A stretch of 39,850 nucleotides of DNA, taken from the NCBI GenBank assembly GCA_029007725.1, contig JAQXIJ010000023.1, positions 1 through 39,850 on the forward strand, written 5' to 3'. Below are positions 15,129 to 23,973 of the stretch, in pieces. The first letter of the stretch is position 1. Each line of letters opens with the position of its first letter. Under the pieces are notes generated by a model. It did no database searches and was not told where the DNA came from. It was given only the letters and a program-made list of their open reading frames with translations. This DNA is from Bacillota bacterium (GTDB lineage Bacteria; Bacillota; Clostridia; UBA1381). The position numbers and the translations under genes are program-made.

Positions 15129-16748
15129 ATGATAGAACTAAGCGGAAGATCCGTCTGCGGCGGTGTAACATTTGGAAAAATAAGCATTTTCAGCCGAAAT
15201 GGGCGGACGGTAAAGCGCACGCATATACAAAGCGCTGAGGAGGAAATCGGGCGCTTTTTGTCGGCGCGCGACAGCGCGGTTTCGGAGCTTGAGGTCTTGT
15301 ACGAAAAGGCACGCGTAGAAATCGGCGAGGCACAGGCGCAAATTTTTGCGATTCATCAAATGATGCTAGAGGACGAGGACTATAACGATTCGGTAAAAAA
15401 CATAATTTCGGCGCAGATGGTTAATGCCGAAACGGCAGTTCTTGCGACATCAGACAATTTTGCGCGGATGTTTTCAGAAACAGAGGATGCCTATATGCAG
15501 GAGCGTGCCGCCGATGTCAAGGACGTTTCGGACAGGGTGATAAACATTCTTTCGGGCGGAGGCGAAACAAAAATCGTAACAGAACAGACCATAATTGTCG
15601 CCGATGACCTTGCACCGAGTGAAACTATTCAGATGGACAAAGAAAAAATTCTTGCGTTTGTTATGGAAAACGGTAGCAGCACGTCGCATACGGCGATTTT
15701 GGCGCGTTCGATGAATATTCCGGCACTTATCGGAACAAAGGGTGTGCTTAATCCTGAATTTAACGGAAAAGCCGCCGCTGTAGACGGCTACAACGGAAAA
15801 ATTTATATTGAGCCGGACGAAAAAACCGCAGAGATGCTGAAAAAAAAGAAGCAGGAAAAAGAACTGCAGCGCGAGCTTTTGAAAAAACTCAAGGATAAAC
15901 CGACGGTAACAAAGAGAGGCAGAAAAATAAATTTGTACGCAAACATCGGGACACCGGAGGATTTGGGCAGTGTGCTGCTGAATGATGCTGAGGGAATCGG
16001 ACTTTTCCGAAGCGAATTTTTGTATCTTAAAAGCGATGATTTTCCGAGTGAGGACGTGCAGTTTCAGGCATACCGCAGAGTGGCGGAGGCTATGGGAGAC
16101 AAACCTGTGATAATACGTACATTGGATATAGGCGCGGATAAAAAAATAGGATATTTTAATATTGCAGAGGAGGAAAATCCGGCAATGGGAATGCGTGCAA
16201 TACGCATCTGTCTTGAACGCCCGACAATTTTCAAAACACAGCTTCGGGCAATTCTGCGCGCGTCGGCATTCGGAAATATTATGATAATGCTGCCCATGAT
16301 AACCTCAGTGGATGAGGTAGAGCGGTCGAAGACACTGATTGACGAGGTAAAGTCGGAGCTTGAAAACAGCGGAATTCCATATAATCGCAGCATAGAAGTA
16401 GGAATAATGATTGAAACTCCGGCGGCGGCGGTAATATCGGATTTGCTGGCGGAAAAGGTCGATTTTTTTTCGATAGGCACAAACGATTTAACACAGTATG
16501 TGCTTGCAATGGACAGGCAGAACAGCGGAATTTCTGCCATGCTCGACACGCACCATGAGGCGATTTTGCGACTGATAAAAACGGTGGTCGACAATTCTCA
16601 CAAAAAGGGGATTTGGACGGGAATCTGCGGTGAGTTGGGCGCGGATATTGAGCTTTTGCCGAGATTTATCGAACTCGGCATAGACGAGCTGTCGGTAAGC
16701 CCGTCGAGGATACTTGAAATACGCAGCGCGGTGAGAGAATCGGAATAA
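15129..16748 (+). CDS. ptsI: PTS enzyme I (phosphoenolpyruvate-protein phosphotransferase)
   Basis: 539 residues. An N-terminal helical HPr-binding domain is followed by the swivelling phosphohistidine domain with His187 in GSSTSHTAILARS, and then the PEP-binding barrel (LFRSEFLYL, IRTLDIGADK, GIMIETPAA, SIGTNDLTQY, and the catalytic Cys in ICGELG). It passes phosphate from PEP to HPr. It lies 11 bases after ptsH with GGAAGTG before ATG 15129, so the two are an operon. Slightly shorter than the classical 570 residues. Confidence 0.95.
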   Translation: MIELSGRSVCGGVTFGKISIFSRNGRTVKRTHIQSAEEEIGRFLSARDSAVSELEVLYEKARVEIGEAQAQIFAIHQMMLEDEDYNDSVKNIISAQMVNAETAVLATSDNFARMFSETEDAYMQERAADVKDVSDRVINILSGGGETKIVTEQTIIVADDLAPSETIQMDKEKILAFVMENGSSTSHTAILARSMNIPALIGTKGVLNPEFNGKAAAVDGYNGKIYIEPDEKTAEMLKKKKQEKELQRELLKKLKDKPTVTKRGRKINLYANIGTPEDLGSVLLNDAEGIGLFRSEFLYLKSDDFPSEDVQFQAYRRVAEAMGDKPVIIRTLDIGADKKIGYFNIAEEENPAMGMRAIRICLERPTIFKTQLRAILRASAFGNIMIMLPMITSVDEVERSKTLIDEVKSELENSGIPYNRSIEVGIMIETPAAAVISDLLAEKVDFFSIGTNDLTQYVLAMDRQNSGISAMLDTHHEAILRLIKTVVDNSHKKGIWTGICGELGADIELLPRFIELGIDELSVSPSRILEIRSAVRESE

Positions 16749-16761
16749 AGGAGAGAGAAAT

Positions 16762-17238
16762 ATGTTTTTTAAATCAAAGGAAAATCCGAAAATTTATGCA
16801 GTGCAGGACGGCGACAGCGTCAGCCTTGACATGGTGCCTGATCAGGTTTTTGCGGAAAAAATGCTCGGCGACGGAGTAGCAATAATCCCGCGCAGCAACA
16901 AAGTGAAATCGCCGGTAAACGGCAGGATTGTGCAGGTTTTTGACACGCGACACGCCTATTCCATAGAAACCGACGATGGACTTGAGGTGCTTGTGCATAT
17001 TGGTATAAACACTGTAGAATTGAAAGGTGAGGGATTTGAGCCTAAAGTAAAGGACGGCGACAGAATAAAGGTCGGTGACGTTTTGTGCGAGGCGGACCTT
17101 GACCTTATGATAAAAAAAGGCTACGAGATTTATACGCCCGTGATTATAACAAATATGGATGCGGTGAAGACTATTAAAACCTTCAGCGGTAATGTTATCG
17201 GAGGCGAAACGCCGGTTATTGAATATAAAAAAGCGTAA
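16762..17238 (+). CDS. PTS glucose-type EIIA domain protein
   Basis: 158 residues. A free-standing EIIA of the Glc superfamily with SPVNGRIV, His64 (TRHAYSI) and the phosphorylated His79 (EVLVHIGINTVELKGEGF), 15 residues apart as in known IIA-Glc. It accepts phosphate from HPr and hands it to a IIBC permease. No permease is in the window, so it must serve one encoded elsewhere. ATG 16762 has GGAGAG upstream, 13 bases after ptsI. It is part of the ptsH-ptsI operon and precedes the alcohol dehydrogenase. Confidence 0.9.
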   Translation: MFFKSKENPKIYAVQDGDSVSLDMVPDQVFAEKMLGDGVAIIPRSNKVKSPVNGRIVQVFDTRHAYSIETDDGLEVLVHIGINTVELKGEGFEPKVKDGDRIKVGDVLCEADLDLMIKKGYEIYTPVIITNMDAVKTIKTFSGNVIGGETPVIEYKKA

Positions 17239-17256
17239 AAAGGGAGGAAAAGCACT

Positions 17257-18315
17257 GTGAAGGGATTTGCAATGAAAAAAATTGGCGAAACAGGCTGGGT
17301 CGAAAAGCCTATTCCGAAATTGGGACCGCTTGATGCGCTTGTGCGCCCAACGGCTGTTTCGCCGTGTACGTCCGATGTGCATACGGTTTGGGCAGGCGCA
17401 ATCGGCGACAGGCATGACATGATTCTCGGACACGAGGCGGTCGGAATTGTAGAAGATGTCGGAGAGCTTGTGCATGATTTTAAACCGGGAGACAGGGTGG
17501 TTGTTCCGGCGATTACACCGGACTGGGGCTCACTTGAGGCTCAGGGTGGGTTTGCAATGCATTCTGGCGGAATGCTTGCCGGCTGGAAGTTTTCCAATTT
17601 TAAGGACGGAGTTTTTACTGAGTTTTTCCATGTGAATGACGCCGACGCCAATATGGCGCATTTGCCCGATTCAATTGATGACGCGTCGGCAGTTATGCTT
17701 TGCGATATGATGCCGACAGGATTTCATGGTGCGGAACTTGCAGATGTGGAATTCGGCGACAGTGTTCTGGTTATAGGTATAGGTCCGGTCGGACTTATGG
17801 CAATAGCCGGTGCTGGACTGAAGGGTGCATCGCGGATTTTTGCAGTCGGTTCAAGACCAAAATGCATCGAGATTGCAAAAGAATACGGCGCAGAGCAGAT
17901 TATAAACTATAAAAACGGCGAAATCAGCGAGCAGGTACTGCGGCTGACCGAGGGAAAGGGTGTCGACCGCGTTATTGTTGCGGGCGGCAATAATGACACC
18001 TTTATACCGGCAGTTAAGGCATTGAAGCCCGGAGGCGTAATAGGTAACGTGAATTATTTGGGTGAGGGCGAGTTTGTGAGAATTCCGCGCACGGAATGGG
18101 GCTGCGGCATGGCGCATAAACAGATTCATTCCGGACTTATGCCGGGCGGAAGGCTACGCATGGAAAAGCTTATGTCATTGATTGAAGCCGGCAGAATCGA
18201 CCCATCAAAAATAGTTACGCACAGATTTTGCGGCTTTGAAAAAATAGAGGACGCACTGATGCTGATGAAAAACAAGCCCGCCGACCTAATAAAGCCGGTG
18301 GTGTTTATAAAATAA
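17257..18315 (+). CDS. NADP(H)-dependent secondary alcohol dehydrogenase, zinc type
   Basis: 352 residues. Closely resembles the tetrameric Thermoanaerobacter/Clostridium beijerinckii isopropanol dehydrogenase along its whole length. Zinc ligands are Cys37 (SPCTSD), His59 (LGHEAVG) and an Asp in DMMPTGFHGAELAD. The cofactor site VIGIGPVGLMAIAGAGLKGA is followed by GSRP and INYKNG, the Ser-Arg-Tyr set that recognises the 2'-phosphate of NADP. It reduces acetone or aldehydes, or the reverse. Start GTG 17257 has GGGAGG 9 bases upstream. Likely the last gene of the pts operon; its NADPH could come from NfnAB (inference). Terminator at 18369. Confidence 0.93.
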   Translation: MKGFAMKKIGETGWVEKPIPKLGPLDALVRPTAVSPCTSDVHTVWAGAIGDRHDMILGHEAVGIVEDVGELVHDFKPGDRVVVPAITPDWGSLEAQGGFAMHSGGMLAGWKFSNFKDGVFTEFFHVNDADANMAHLPDSIDDASAVMLCDMMPTGFHGAELADVEFGDSVLVIGIGPVGLMAIAGAGLKGASRIFAVGSRPKCIEIAKEYGAEQIINYKNGEISEQVLRLTEGKGVDRVIVAGGNNDTFIPAVKALKPGGVIGNVNYLGEGEFVRIPRTEWGCGMAHKQIHSGLMPGGRLRMEKLMSLIEAGRIDPSKIVTHRFCGFEKIEDALMLMKNKPADLIKPVVFIK

Positions 18316-18368
18316 CAAAAAAGCAGATATCGAAAAAACATAGTATGTGAAAAAGGCATATATTTAAT

Positions 18369-18398
18369 AAAAGAACCTGCGGATTTGCAGGTTCTTTT
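18369..18398 (+). terminator. Rho-independent terminator of the pts-adh operon
   Basis: AAAAGAACCTGC (18369-18380) pairs perfectly with GCAGGTTCTTTT (18387-18398) around a 6-base loop; a T-run ends the stem. It stands 54 bases after the dehydrogenase stop. Confidence 0.9.
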
Positions 18399-18450
18399 CG
18401 CATTATGGAAAGCTGCATTGCACATTTATGCGCACTATTTGTGCGAAAAA

Positions 18451-18488
18451 GGAGCCTTGGCCGAGCGGAAAGCAGGGTTCGTGACTCC
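18451..18488 (-). terminator. Probable terminator of gpmI with tRNA-like sequence
   Basis: On the minus strand, GGAGTC (18483-18488) can pair with GGCTCC (18451-18456) with one G-U, followed by TTTTT, about 15 bases after gpmI. The plus-strand sequence looks like a tRNA-Ser/Leu D-arm (GGCCGAGCGG) joined directly to a T-arm (GGGTTCGTGACTCCC) without an anticodon arm. See the finding. Confidence 0.35.
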
Positions 18489-18501
18489 CTTTGATATAAT
18501 T

Positions 18502-20049
18502 TTATTTTACGATAACGCTTTCACCGGTCATTTCCGCAGGTTTTTCTAGGTTCATAAGGTCAAGCATTGTCGGAGCAAGGTCACAGAGCTTGCCCTTTTG
18601 TAGATTAAGATCGCCGGCGCCGATTATAATAAGCGGAACGGGGTTGGTTGTGTGCGCGGTAAATACCGCCTTTGTAACAGGGTCGAACATCTTGTCCGCG
18701 TTGCCGTGGTCGGCGGTAACCAAAACCTTGCCGCCGTGTGCCAGAATTGCATCGACAACCTTTCCGAGACACTCGTCCACAGCCTCAACCGCCTTCACCG
18801 CCGCATCAAAAACGCCGGTGTGACCTACCATATCGCAGTTTGCGAAGTTCAGAATTATGCTGTCATATTTGTCCTCGTTTATAAGCTCTACACATGCATC
18901 GGCAACCTTGTATGCACTCATTTCGGGCTGCATATCGTAGGTTGCAACCTTTGGTGAGGGAATCAGTTTTCTGTCCTCTCCGTCATAAACCTGCTCAACA
19001 CCACCGTTAAAGAAAAATGTAACGTGAGCGTATTTTTCGGTTTCGGCAATTCGAAGCTGCTTAAGTCCATTTTTGGAAATATATTCTCCGAAGGTGTTTT
19101 TAAGAGTCTGCGGCTTGAATGCAACGTGAACATTCGGCATTGACGCGTCGTACTGAGTCATGCAGACATAGTAGAGCGGGAAAAATTCGCGTGCGAAGCC
19201 GGAAAATTCGCTGTCAACGAAAGTTCGTGTAATTTCCCGTGCACGGTCGGGGCGGAAGTTAAAGCATATGACCGAATCGTTAGCGGAAATTTTGGAAACC
19301 GGACTGCCGTTTTCCGTAACAACCATTGGACGGATAAATTCGTCGGTTATCAAAGCCCCGTTTTCGTCCTTTGTTACATAGGATTTTTCAATTGCGGGCA
19401 TAATATCGTTTACCTGCGCTCCCTCACCTTTTACCATAGCGTTGTAAGCTTTTTCTACTCTGTTCCAGTTGTTGTCACGGTCCATTGCATAGTATCTGCC
19501 GCTTACAGTAGCAATTTTGCCGACGCCGAGCGCATCAAGTTTGTCTTGCAGCTGCTTTATAAATTCAACGCCTGAGGTTGGAGAAACGTCACGTCCGTCC
19601 ATGATTGGGTGAACGTAAACCTTTTTAAGGCCGTTCTTTTTCGCAAGCTCAAGCAGACCAAAAAGGTGCTCTATGTGCGAATGAACTCCGCCGTTTGATA
19701 AAAGTCCGACAAAATGCAGTGCAGAATCGTTCTTTTTGCAGTTTTCGACTGCGCCCAAAAGCGCTTCATTTGAGAAAAATTCGCCGTCGTCAATGGATTT
19801 TGTAATTCTGGTAAGCTCCTGATAGACCACGCGACCCGCGCCGATATTGGTGTGGCCCACCTCAGAATTTCCCATCTGACCGTCGGGAAGACCGACAGCC
19901 ATTCCGCTTGCATACAAAATTGTGCTGGGGTAATTTTTAAAATATTTATCAATGTTTGGTTTTTTTGCAGCCTTAATCGCGTTTCCGACAGTTTCTTTGT
20001 TAATGCCGAAGCCGTCGAGAATGATAAGGGCAACAGGTTGTTTTGCCAT
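18502..20049 (-). CDS. gpmI: 2,3-bisphosphoglycerate-independent phosphoglycerate mutase
   Basis: 515 residues, the standard length. An alkaline-phosphatase-fold metalloenzyme interconverting 3- and 2-phosphoglycerate. The N-terminal metal Asp is in ALIILDGFG, the catalytic Ser is in [17 protein letters not shown], and further manganese ligands are in [22 protein letters not shown] and [14 protein letters not shown] 20049 (MAKQPV) is preceded by GGAGG at 8 bases. The frame remains open upstream, but that extension belongs to a degenerate ORF. It lies downstream of tpiA and pgk in the same direction but after a terminator, so it may have its own promoter. Confidence 0.97.
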   Translation of the reverse strand: MAKQPVALIILDGFGINKETVGNAIKAAKKPNIDKYFKNYPSTILYASGMAVGLPDGQMGNSEVGHTNIGAGRVVYQELTRITKSIDDGEFFSNEALLGAVENCKKNDSALHFVGLLSNGGVHSHIEHLFGLLELAKKNGLKKVYVHPIMDGRDVSPTSGVEFIKQLQDKLDALGVGKIATVSGRYYAMDRDNNWNRVEKAYNAMVKGEGAQVNDIMPAIEKSYVTKDENGALITDEFIRPMVVTENGSPVSKISANDSVICFNFRPDRAREITRTFVDSEFSGFAREFFPLYYVCMTQYDASMPNVHVAFKPQTLKNTFGEYISKNGLKQLRIAETEKYAHVTFFFNGGVEQVYDGEDRKLIPSPKVATYDMQPEMSAYKVADACVELINEDKYDSIILNFANCDMVGHTGVFDAAVKAVEAVDECLGKVVDAILAHGGKVLVTADHGNADKMFDPVTKAVFTAHTTNPVPLIIIGAGDLNLQKGKLCDLAPTMLDLMNLEKPAEMTGESVIVK

Positions 20050-20094
20050 AGGTATTTCCTCCGTTTCGCCGCCAGATGCGGCATAACTACAATT

Positions 20095-20370
20095 TTTTTG
20101 ATTTTCTTCCGATGTATATAAACTTTGGATAAGCTCGGTAGCAATGTCAATACTGCAGTTGTGGGTGTCGACCGACAGCCAAAAAGTGATTTCGTGCGAG
20201 CCCGGTCCGGCAGTAGAAATCATGCGCTTTACCTACACCGAATTTTATTTCACCGAATTTTCTTTGCCGTTAATGGTGATATTCAGCCCTTTCGGTTCAG
20301 GAGCGTATCGGAGCCGCCTGTTGAAGACGTGATATCGGCATAATATGCGTGTCCGACAATTTTGCCACAT
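20095..20370 (-). pseudogene. Degenerate small ORF of unknown family with two in-frame stops
   Basis: Minus-strand codons from 20370 give RYAPEPKGLNITINGKE and, after stops at about 20245 (TAA) and 20233 (TAG), [20 protein letters not shown] and [17 protein letters not shown]. The residue pattern is strongly protein-like on both sides of the stops, and each stop is one base from a Tyr codon (K-stop-NSV-stop-VK). I do not recognise the family. It could be a recent pseudogene upstream of gpmI. Nothing in the plus strand here looks more coding. Confidence 0.4.
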
Positions 20371-20445
20371 TTACACCTTTATAGCACAAAAGTGCCGCAC
20401 ATAATAAAATAAGTAGTTTTTTATAAAATCACTTCAAAAAAACAC

Positions 20446-20482
20446 AAGCCGAGGTAAAATGAATATCATATCACCGCGGCTT
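20446..20482 (-). terminator. Rho-independent terminator of tpiA
   Basis: AAGCCGAGGT (20446-20455) pairs with ACCGCGGCTT (20473-20482) with one mismatch around a 17-base loop. Read on the minus strand, the stem is followed by GTGTTTTTTT. It ends the pgk-tpiA transcript 44 bases after tpiA. Confidence 0.7.
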
Positions 20483-20525
20483 TTACAAAATGTGTATTTG
20501 TCAGAATTTGCGCGGCGGTATTGCG

Positions 20526-21278
20526 TTATTCTACCGCTTTTGTAATGGCCGCAAAGTCAGCGGCAACCAGTGACGCACCACCGATAAGACCGCCGTCGAT
20601 GTCGGGTTTTGACATAAGCTCGGCTGCGTTTGAAGGTTTCATGCTGCCGCCGTACTGAATTGTAAATTCGGGCGCACATTTTTCGCAGTAAAGCTCTGCA
20701 ATAACCTTTCTTATTCCTCCGCAAACCTCTTCTGCCTGGTCGCTGGTAGCGGTTTTGCCTGTGCCGATTGCCCAGATAGGCTCATATGCGATTATAACCT
20801 TTTTAGCGTCGGCTGCAGGAATTCCGGCAAAAGCCTTTTTGATCTGGATAGCGATAAGATCCATGGTGATTCCGGCTTCTCTCTGCTCAAGAGTTTCGCC
20901 TACGCAAACTATAGGAATAAGACCCTTTTCAAGAGCCTTTTTTGTTTTCAGATTAACTGTTTCGTCAGTTTCGTTGTTGTACTGGCGTCTTTCGGAATGG
21001 CCGATGATTACGTACTCAACGCCCATGTCGCGCAGCATATCCGCCGAAACTTCGCCAGTGAATGCACCTTTGTCCTCAAAATGCAGGTTTTCTGCACCGA
21101 TTTTTACGTGAGAACCCTTTGCGGCTTCGATAGCCGGAGCAAGGCAAACGAAAGGTGTGCAGCAAACAACCTCACACTTTGAACCCTTTGTGGCTTCAAC
21201 CACTTCCTTAACATAATTATAAGTTTCGCTTGGAAGCTTGTTCATTTTCCAGTTGCCGGCAACTATATATTTACCCAT
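20526..21278 (-). CDS. tpiA: Triosephosphate isomerase
   Basis: 250 residues. A classical TIM barrel: GNWKMN (Asn/Lys of the active site), catalytic His94 in IIGHSERR, catalytic Glu166 in AYEPIWAIGTG, the flexible loop and the phosphate-binding GGSMKPSN and GLIGGASL. Interconverts dihydroxyacetone phosphate and glyceraldehyde-3-phosphate. ATG 21278 has AAGGAG 8 bases upstream (reading GGAGAGATATAAA before ATG). It lies 180 bases after pgk and is likely co-transcribed with it. Confidence 0.97.
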   Translation of the reverse strand: MGKYIVAGNWKMNKLPSETYNYVKEVVEATKGSKCEVVCCTPFVCLAPAIEAAKGSHVKIGAENLHFEDKGAFTGEVSADMLRDMGVEYVIIGHSERRQYNNETDETVNLKTKKALEKGLIPIVCVGETLEQREAGITMDLIAIQIKKAFAGIPAADAKKVIIAYEPIWAIGTGKTATSDQAEEVCGGIRKVIAELYCEKCAPEFTIQYGGSMKPSNAAELMSKPDIDGGLIGGASLVAADFAAITKAVE

Positions 21279-21423
21279 TTTATATCTCTCCTTTTATGTT
21301 TACGAAAGGACTGCGGCCGGGCACAAGCGAAACAAAGGCAAAACACACCACGCTTTACAGTCTGCGTAAGATTATGCAAATGCGCCTTGTCTGAACTGCT
21401 TTTATGCCAGGACAGTCCACAGA

Positions 21424-21441
21424 GCGCCGCCCGTGCGGCGC
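21424..21441. repeat. GC-rich hairpin between pgk and tpiA
   Basis: GCGCCGC (21424-21430) and GCGGCGC (21435-21441) form a perfect 7-bp stem with a 4-base loop just downstream of pgk. On the minus (coding) side no U-run follows. It is probably an mRNA stability or processing hairpin inside the pgk-tpiA transcript. The rest of the 180-base gap shows no gene. Confidence 0.45.
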
Positions 21442-21458
21442 ACCGTTTTTTCTTAAAA

Positions 21459-22655
21459 TTATTTATCGTTAAGTGCAGCAATGCCTGGAAGTTCCTTGCC
21501 CTCAAGAAATTCCAAAGAAGCGCCGCCGCCGGTTGAAATGTGACTCATCTTGTCGCCCAGACCTGCCTGATTGACAGCTGCAACGCTGTCACCGCCGCCG
21601 ATGATTGTGGTAGCGTCAATTTCCGACAGAACCTTTGCGATTGCGTTTGTGCCCTGTGCAAAGGTCGGCATTTCAAATACGCCCATAGGTCCGTTCCATA
21701 CAACAGTTTTTGCTGATTTAAGTGCGTCCGAGAAGAGAGCAATTGTCTTTTCACCGATGTCAAGCCCCTCCCAACCCGGCTCAATCTGTCCTCTGCCGAC
21801 AGTCTTGTGCGGAGCATCGTTTGAAAATTCCTGTGCAACAACCGTGTCAATTGGAATAAGAAGCTTTACGCCCTTTTCCTCCGCCTTTTTCATCATGTCT
21901 TTTGCATAATCAAGGTATTCCGGCTCCAGAAGCGAGTCACCGACTTCTTCACCTAGAGCTTTCATAAAGGTGTAAGCCATGCCACCGCCAATGATCAGGG
22001 TATCAACCTTTTCAAGCAGATTGTTTATAACGGAAATCTTTGAAGAAACCTTTGAACCGCCCAGAACGGCAACAAGAGGTCGTACCGGGTTATTTACAGC
22101 ATTGCCCAAAAATTCTATTTCCTTTTGAATCAGGTAGCCGCATACAGCAACCGGCAGATATTTTGTAACGCCCACGTTTGAACAGTGAGCTCTGTGAGCC
22201 GTGCCGAAAGCATCGTTTACAAACACATCTGCAAGTGATGCGAGCTCTTTTGAAAATTCGTCGACATTTTTTGTTTCTTCTGCTCTGTATCTTGTGTTCT
22301 CAAGGAGAACAACGTCGCCGTCCTTCATCTCGCTTACGGCCTTTTTTGCGTTTTCACCGACAACGTTTGCGTCAGCAGCAAAAATAACCTCCTTGCCGAG
22401 CTTTTCGGAAAGAGCCTTTGCAACCGGAGCGAGAGAAAGCTCGGGTTTCGGTTCGCCCTTGGGTTTGCCCATATGCGAGCAAAGAATAACCTTTGCACCG
22501 TTATTGATAAGATATTTGATTGTCGGCAGGGCACCGATGATTCTTGTGTAATCGGTAATGTTCTGCTTGTCATCCAACGGAACGTTGAAGTCGCATCTTA
22601 CGAGGACTCTTTTCCCTTTGACATCAATATCTTCTACGCTTTTCTTGTTTAACAT
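21459..22655 (-). CDS. pgk: Phosphoglycerate kinase
   Basis: 398 residues. The N-terminal substrate domain shows [12 protein letters not shown], the basic-patch sequence SHMGKPKG and [11 protein letters not shown]. The C-terminal nucleotide domain shows [34 protein letters not shown] and GGGDSVAAV. It makes ATP and 3-phosphoglycerate from 1,3-bisphosphoglycerate. ATG 22655 follows GAGAGGTGTCTTGGT, a moderate site. First gene of pgk-tpiA; promoter at 22706-22734. A gap gene is not in the window. Confidence 0.97.
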   Translation of the reverse strand: MLNKKSVEDIDVKGKRVLVRCDFNVPLDDKQNITDYTRIIGALPTIKYLINNGAKVILCSHMGKPKGEPKPELSLAPVAKALSEKLGKEVIFAADANVVGENAKKAVSEMKDGDVVLLENTRYRAEETKNVDEFSKELASLADVFVNDAFGTAHRAHCSNVGVTKYLPVAVCGYLIQKEIEFLGNAVNNPVRPLVAVLGGSKVSSKISVINNLLEKVDTLIIGGGMAYTFMKALGEEVGDSLLEPEYLDYAKDMMKKAEEKGVKLLIPIDTVVAQEFSNDAPHKTVGRGQIEPGWEGLDIGEKTIALFSDALKSAKTVVWNGPMGVFEMPTFAQGTNAIAKVLSEIDATTIIGGGDSVAAVNQAGLGDKMSHISTGGGASLEFLEGKELPGIAALNDK

Positions 22656-22705
22656 ACCAAGACACCTCTCATTTCAATTTTTCGGGAGTGACCCCACATA
22701 CTTTT

Positions 22706-22734
22706 ATTGTACCCCAAAAAGCTTTAATTTTCAA
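22706..22734 (-). promoter_or_regulatory. Promoter of pgk
   Basis: Minus strand: TTGAAA (22729-22734), 17 bases, TACAAT (22706-22711). It lies about 50 bases before the pgk start and starts only 30 bases after the end of spmB, so spmAB read-through into pgk is possible. Confidence 0.65.
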
Positions 22735-22763
22735 GAAAAATATATTAATTTCCAAAAAAATTG

Positions 22764-23270
22764 TTAAAAATTTATCTTTCCGAGCCACGCAGCGCATAAA
22801 ACTCCCGCAATATCACCTAAAACGGCGGCAGCGAGAACCCTTTTAGTATATTGTACCTTGGTGCGGCGAAAATATACCATGATGGTATAAAATGTGGTTT
22901 CGGTTGAAGCGCATAAAATGCAGGCGGTGCGCGCTGCGGTGCTGCCTGCACCATAGTTTTTTACGACATCGGTCAAAAGGCCGATTGAGCCGCCGCCCGA
23001 AAGCGGACGAATCAGAATAAGCGGCAAAATTTCGGACGGGATGCCAACGCGAGAGGTTAGCGGCGCCAAAAGCCGTGCCAAAAGGTCGGCGCCGCCGGAT
23101 TCGCGCAGCATTGCCGCGGCGGCAAGAATCGCAACCAGTGCCGGAAAAATTGCGGCAACGGTTTTAAGCCCCTCCTCTACACCCTCGATAAAGGTCTGAT
23201 AAACCGGAACACGGTTTTTAAGCGCCAGTGCAAAAACAATGATGATAAGCAGGGGGATTATGTATGCCAT
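22764..23270 (-). CDS. spmB: Spore maturation protein B
   Basis: 168 residues, mostly membrane helices. Features shared with SpmB include an N-terminal helix (IIPLLIIIVFALAL), IRPLSGGGSIGLLTDV and CASTETTFYTIMVYF. SpmA and SpmB together lower spore core water content and raise heat resistance in Bacillus and Clostridium. ATG 23270 has AAGGAG 9 bases upstream. It overlaps spmA by 13 bases, which implies coupled translation. The frame extends upstream without a start preceded by a binding site. Confidence 0.9.
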   Translation of the reverse strand: MAYIIPLLIIIVFALALKNRVPVYQTFIEGVEEGLKTVAAIFPALVAILAAAAMLRESGGADLLARLLAPLTSRVGIPSEILPLILIRPLSGGGSIGLLTDVVKNYGAGSTAARTACILCASTETTFYTIMVYFRRTKVQYTKRVLAAAVLGDIAGVLCAAWLGKINF

Positions 23271-23836
23271 GAACGTTCTCTCCTTTTTGATAAAAATGTT
23301 TCGGCGCAGAGTGCGACGGAGAGCGAAACAATCGAACTTATCCATATGCACGGAACTACCGAAAACGGTTCGCGCGAACCGCAGGCGGTGAGGATTCCGA
23401 TGACGGTTGTAGGCAAAACCTGCAGGCTTGCGGTATTCATCACCGCAAAGCGGCACATTTCGTGGCTGGGGTGCGGCTTTTCACCGTTAAGCTTGTCAAG
23501 CTCGGTCATCGCCTTTACTCCTGCGGGGGTTGCGGCGTTTCCCATGCCCAGAATGTTTGCGATTATGTTAAGCGTGATATTGCGACGGTCGTCTACCTTT
23601 GGAAAAAGCCGCCGAATCACCGGCGACAAAAGCTTTTCACACGCGCCTGCCGCGCCGCTTTCTTCGGCAACCTTTAAAATTCCCGACCAAAAGCACATTA
23701 TCCCGGCAAAGGAAAAAAGCACTTCGGCGCTTTGAGCAGCACCGTCAAGTCCGGCGGTAAGCACATCCAACACATTGCTGCCGAAAATTGCCAGCACAAA
23801 CGAAAAAATTATTATTCCCGACCATATATAATTCAT
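23258..23836 (-). CDS. spmA: Spore maturation protein A
   Basis: 192 residues with four or five membrane helices. Typical SpmA motifs are visible: an N-terminal NYIWSGIIIFS, FWSGILKVAEESG and the strongly conserved NILGMGNAATPAGVKAM. It is a partner of SpmB in spore core dehydration. ATG 23836 has GGGAGG 9 bases upstream. Divergent from thyA. Expression is expected in the mother cell or forespore under sporulation sigma factors, but no clear sigma-E/G box was seen. Confidence 0.9.
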   Translation of the reverse strand: MNYIWSGIIIFSFVLAIFGSNVLDVLTAGLDGAAQSAEVLFSFAGIMCFWSGILKVAEESGAAGACEKLLSPVIRRLFPKVDDRRNITLNIIANILGMGNAATPAGVKAMTELDKLNGEKPHPSHEMCRFAVMNTASLQVLPTTVIGILTACGSREPFSVVPCIWISSIVSLSVALCAETFLSKRRERSWHT

Positions 23837-23902
23837 GTAATTATGCCTCCCTTGCGAATTGTAAATTTGTGTAAAAACACGAACTTTTTATTTATATTTT
23901 TA

Positions 23903-23931
23903 TTGTTTTCTTGTCCGTATTATGATATAAT
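23903..23931 (+). promoter_or_regulatory. Promoter of thyA operon
   Basis: TTGTTT (23903-23908) and TATAAT (23926-23931) are separated by 17 bases and lie about 40 bases before the GTG start of thyA. Confidence 0.6.
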
Positions 23932-23973
23932 AAGAGAATAAAAATGCAAGAAATGAAAACGGAGGTAAATGCC

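Noticed and set aside
16774-17475. 233-codon minus-strand frame across EIIA and the dehydrogenase start
   Set aside because: It crosses two well supported plus-strand genes and has low-complexity, His/Arg-rich sequence typical of shadow frames.
20125-20343. Plus-strand frames before gpmI as real genes
   Set aside because: Their residues do not resemble proteins, no binding site precedes them, and the minus-strand frame there is far more protein-like despite two stops.
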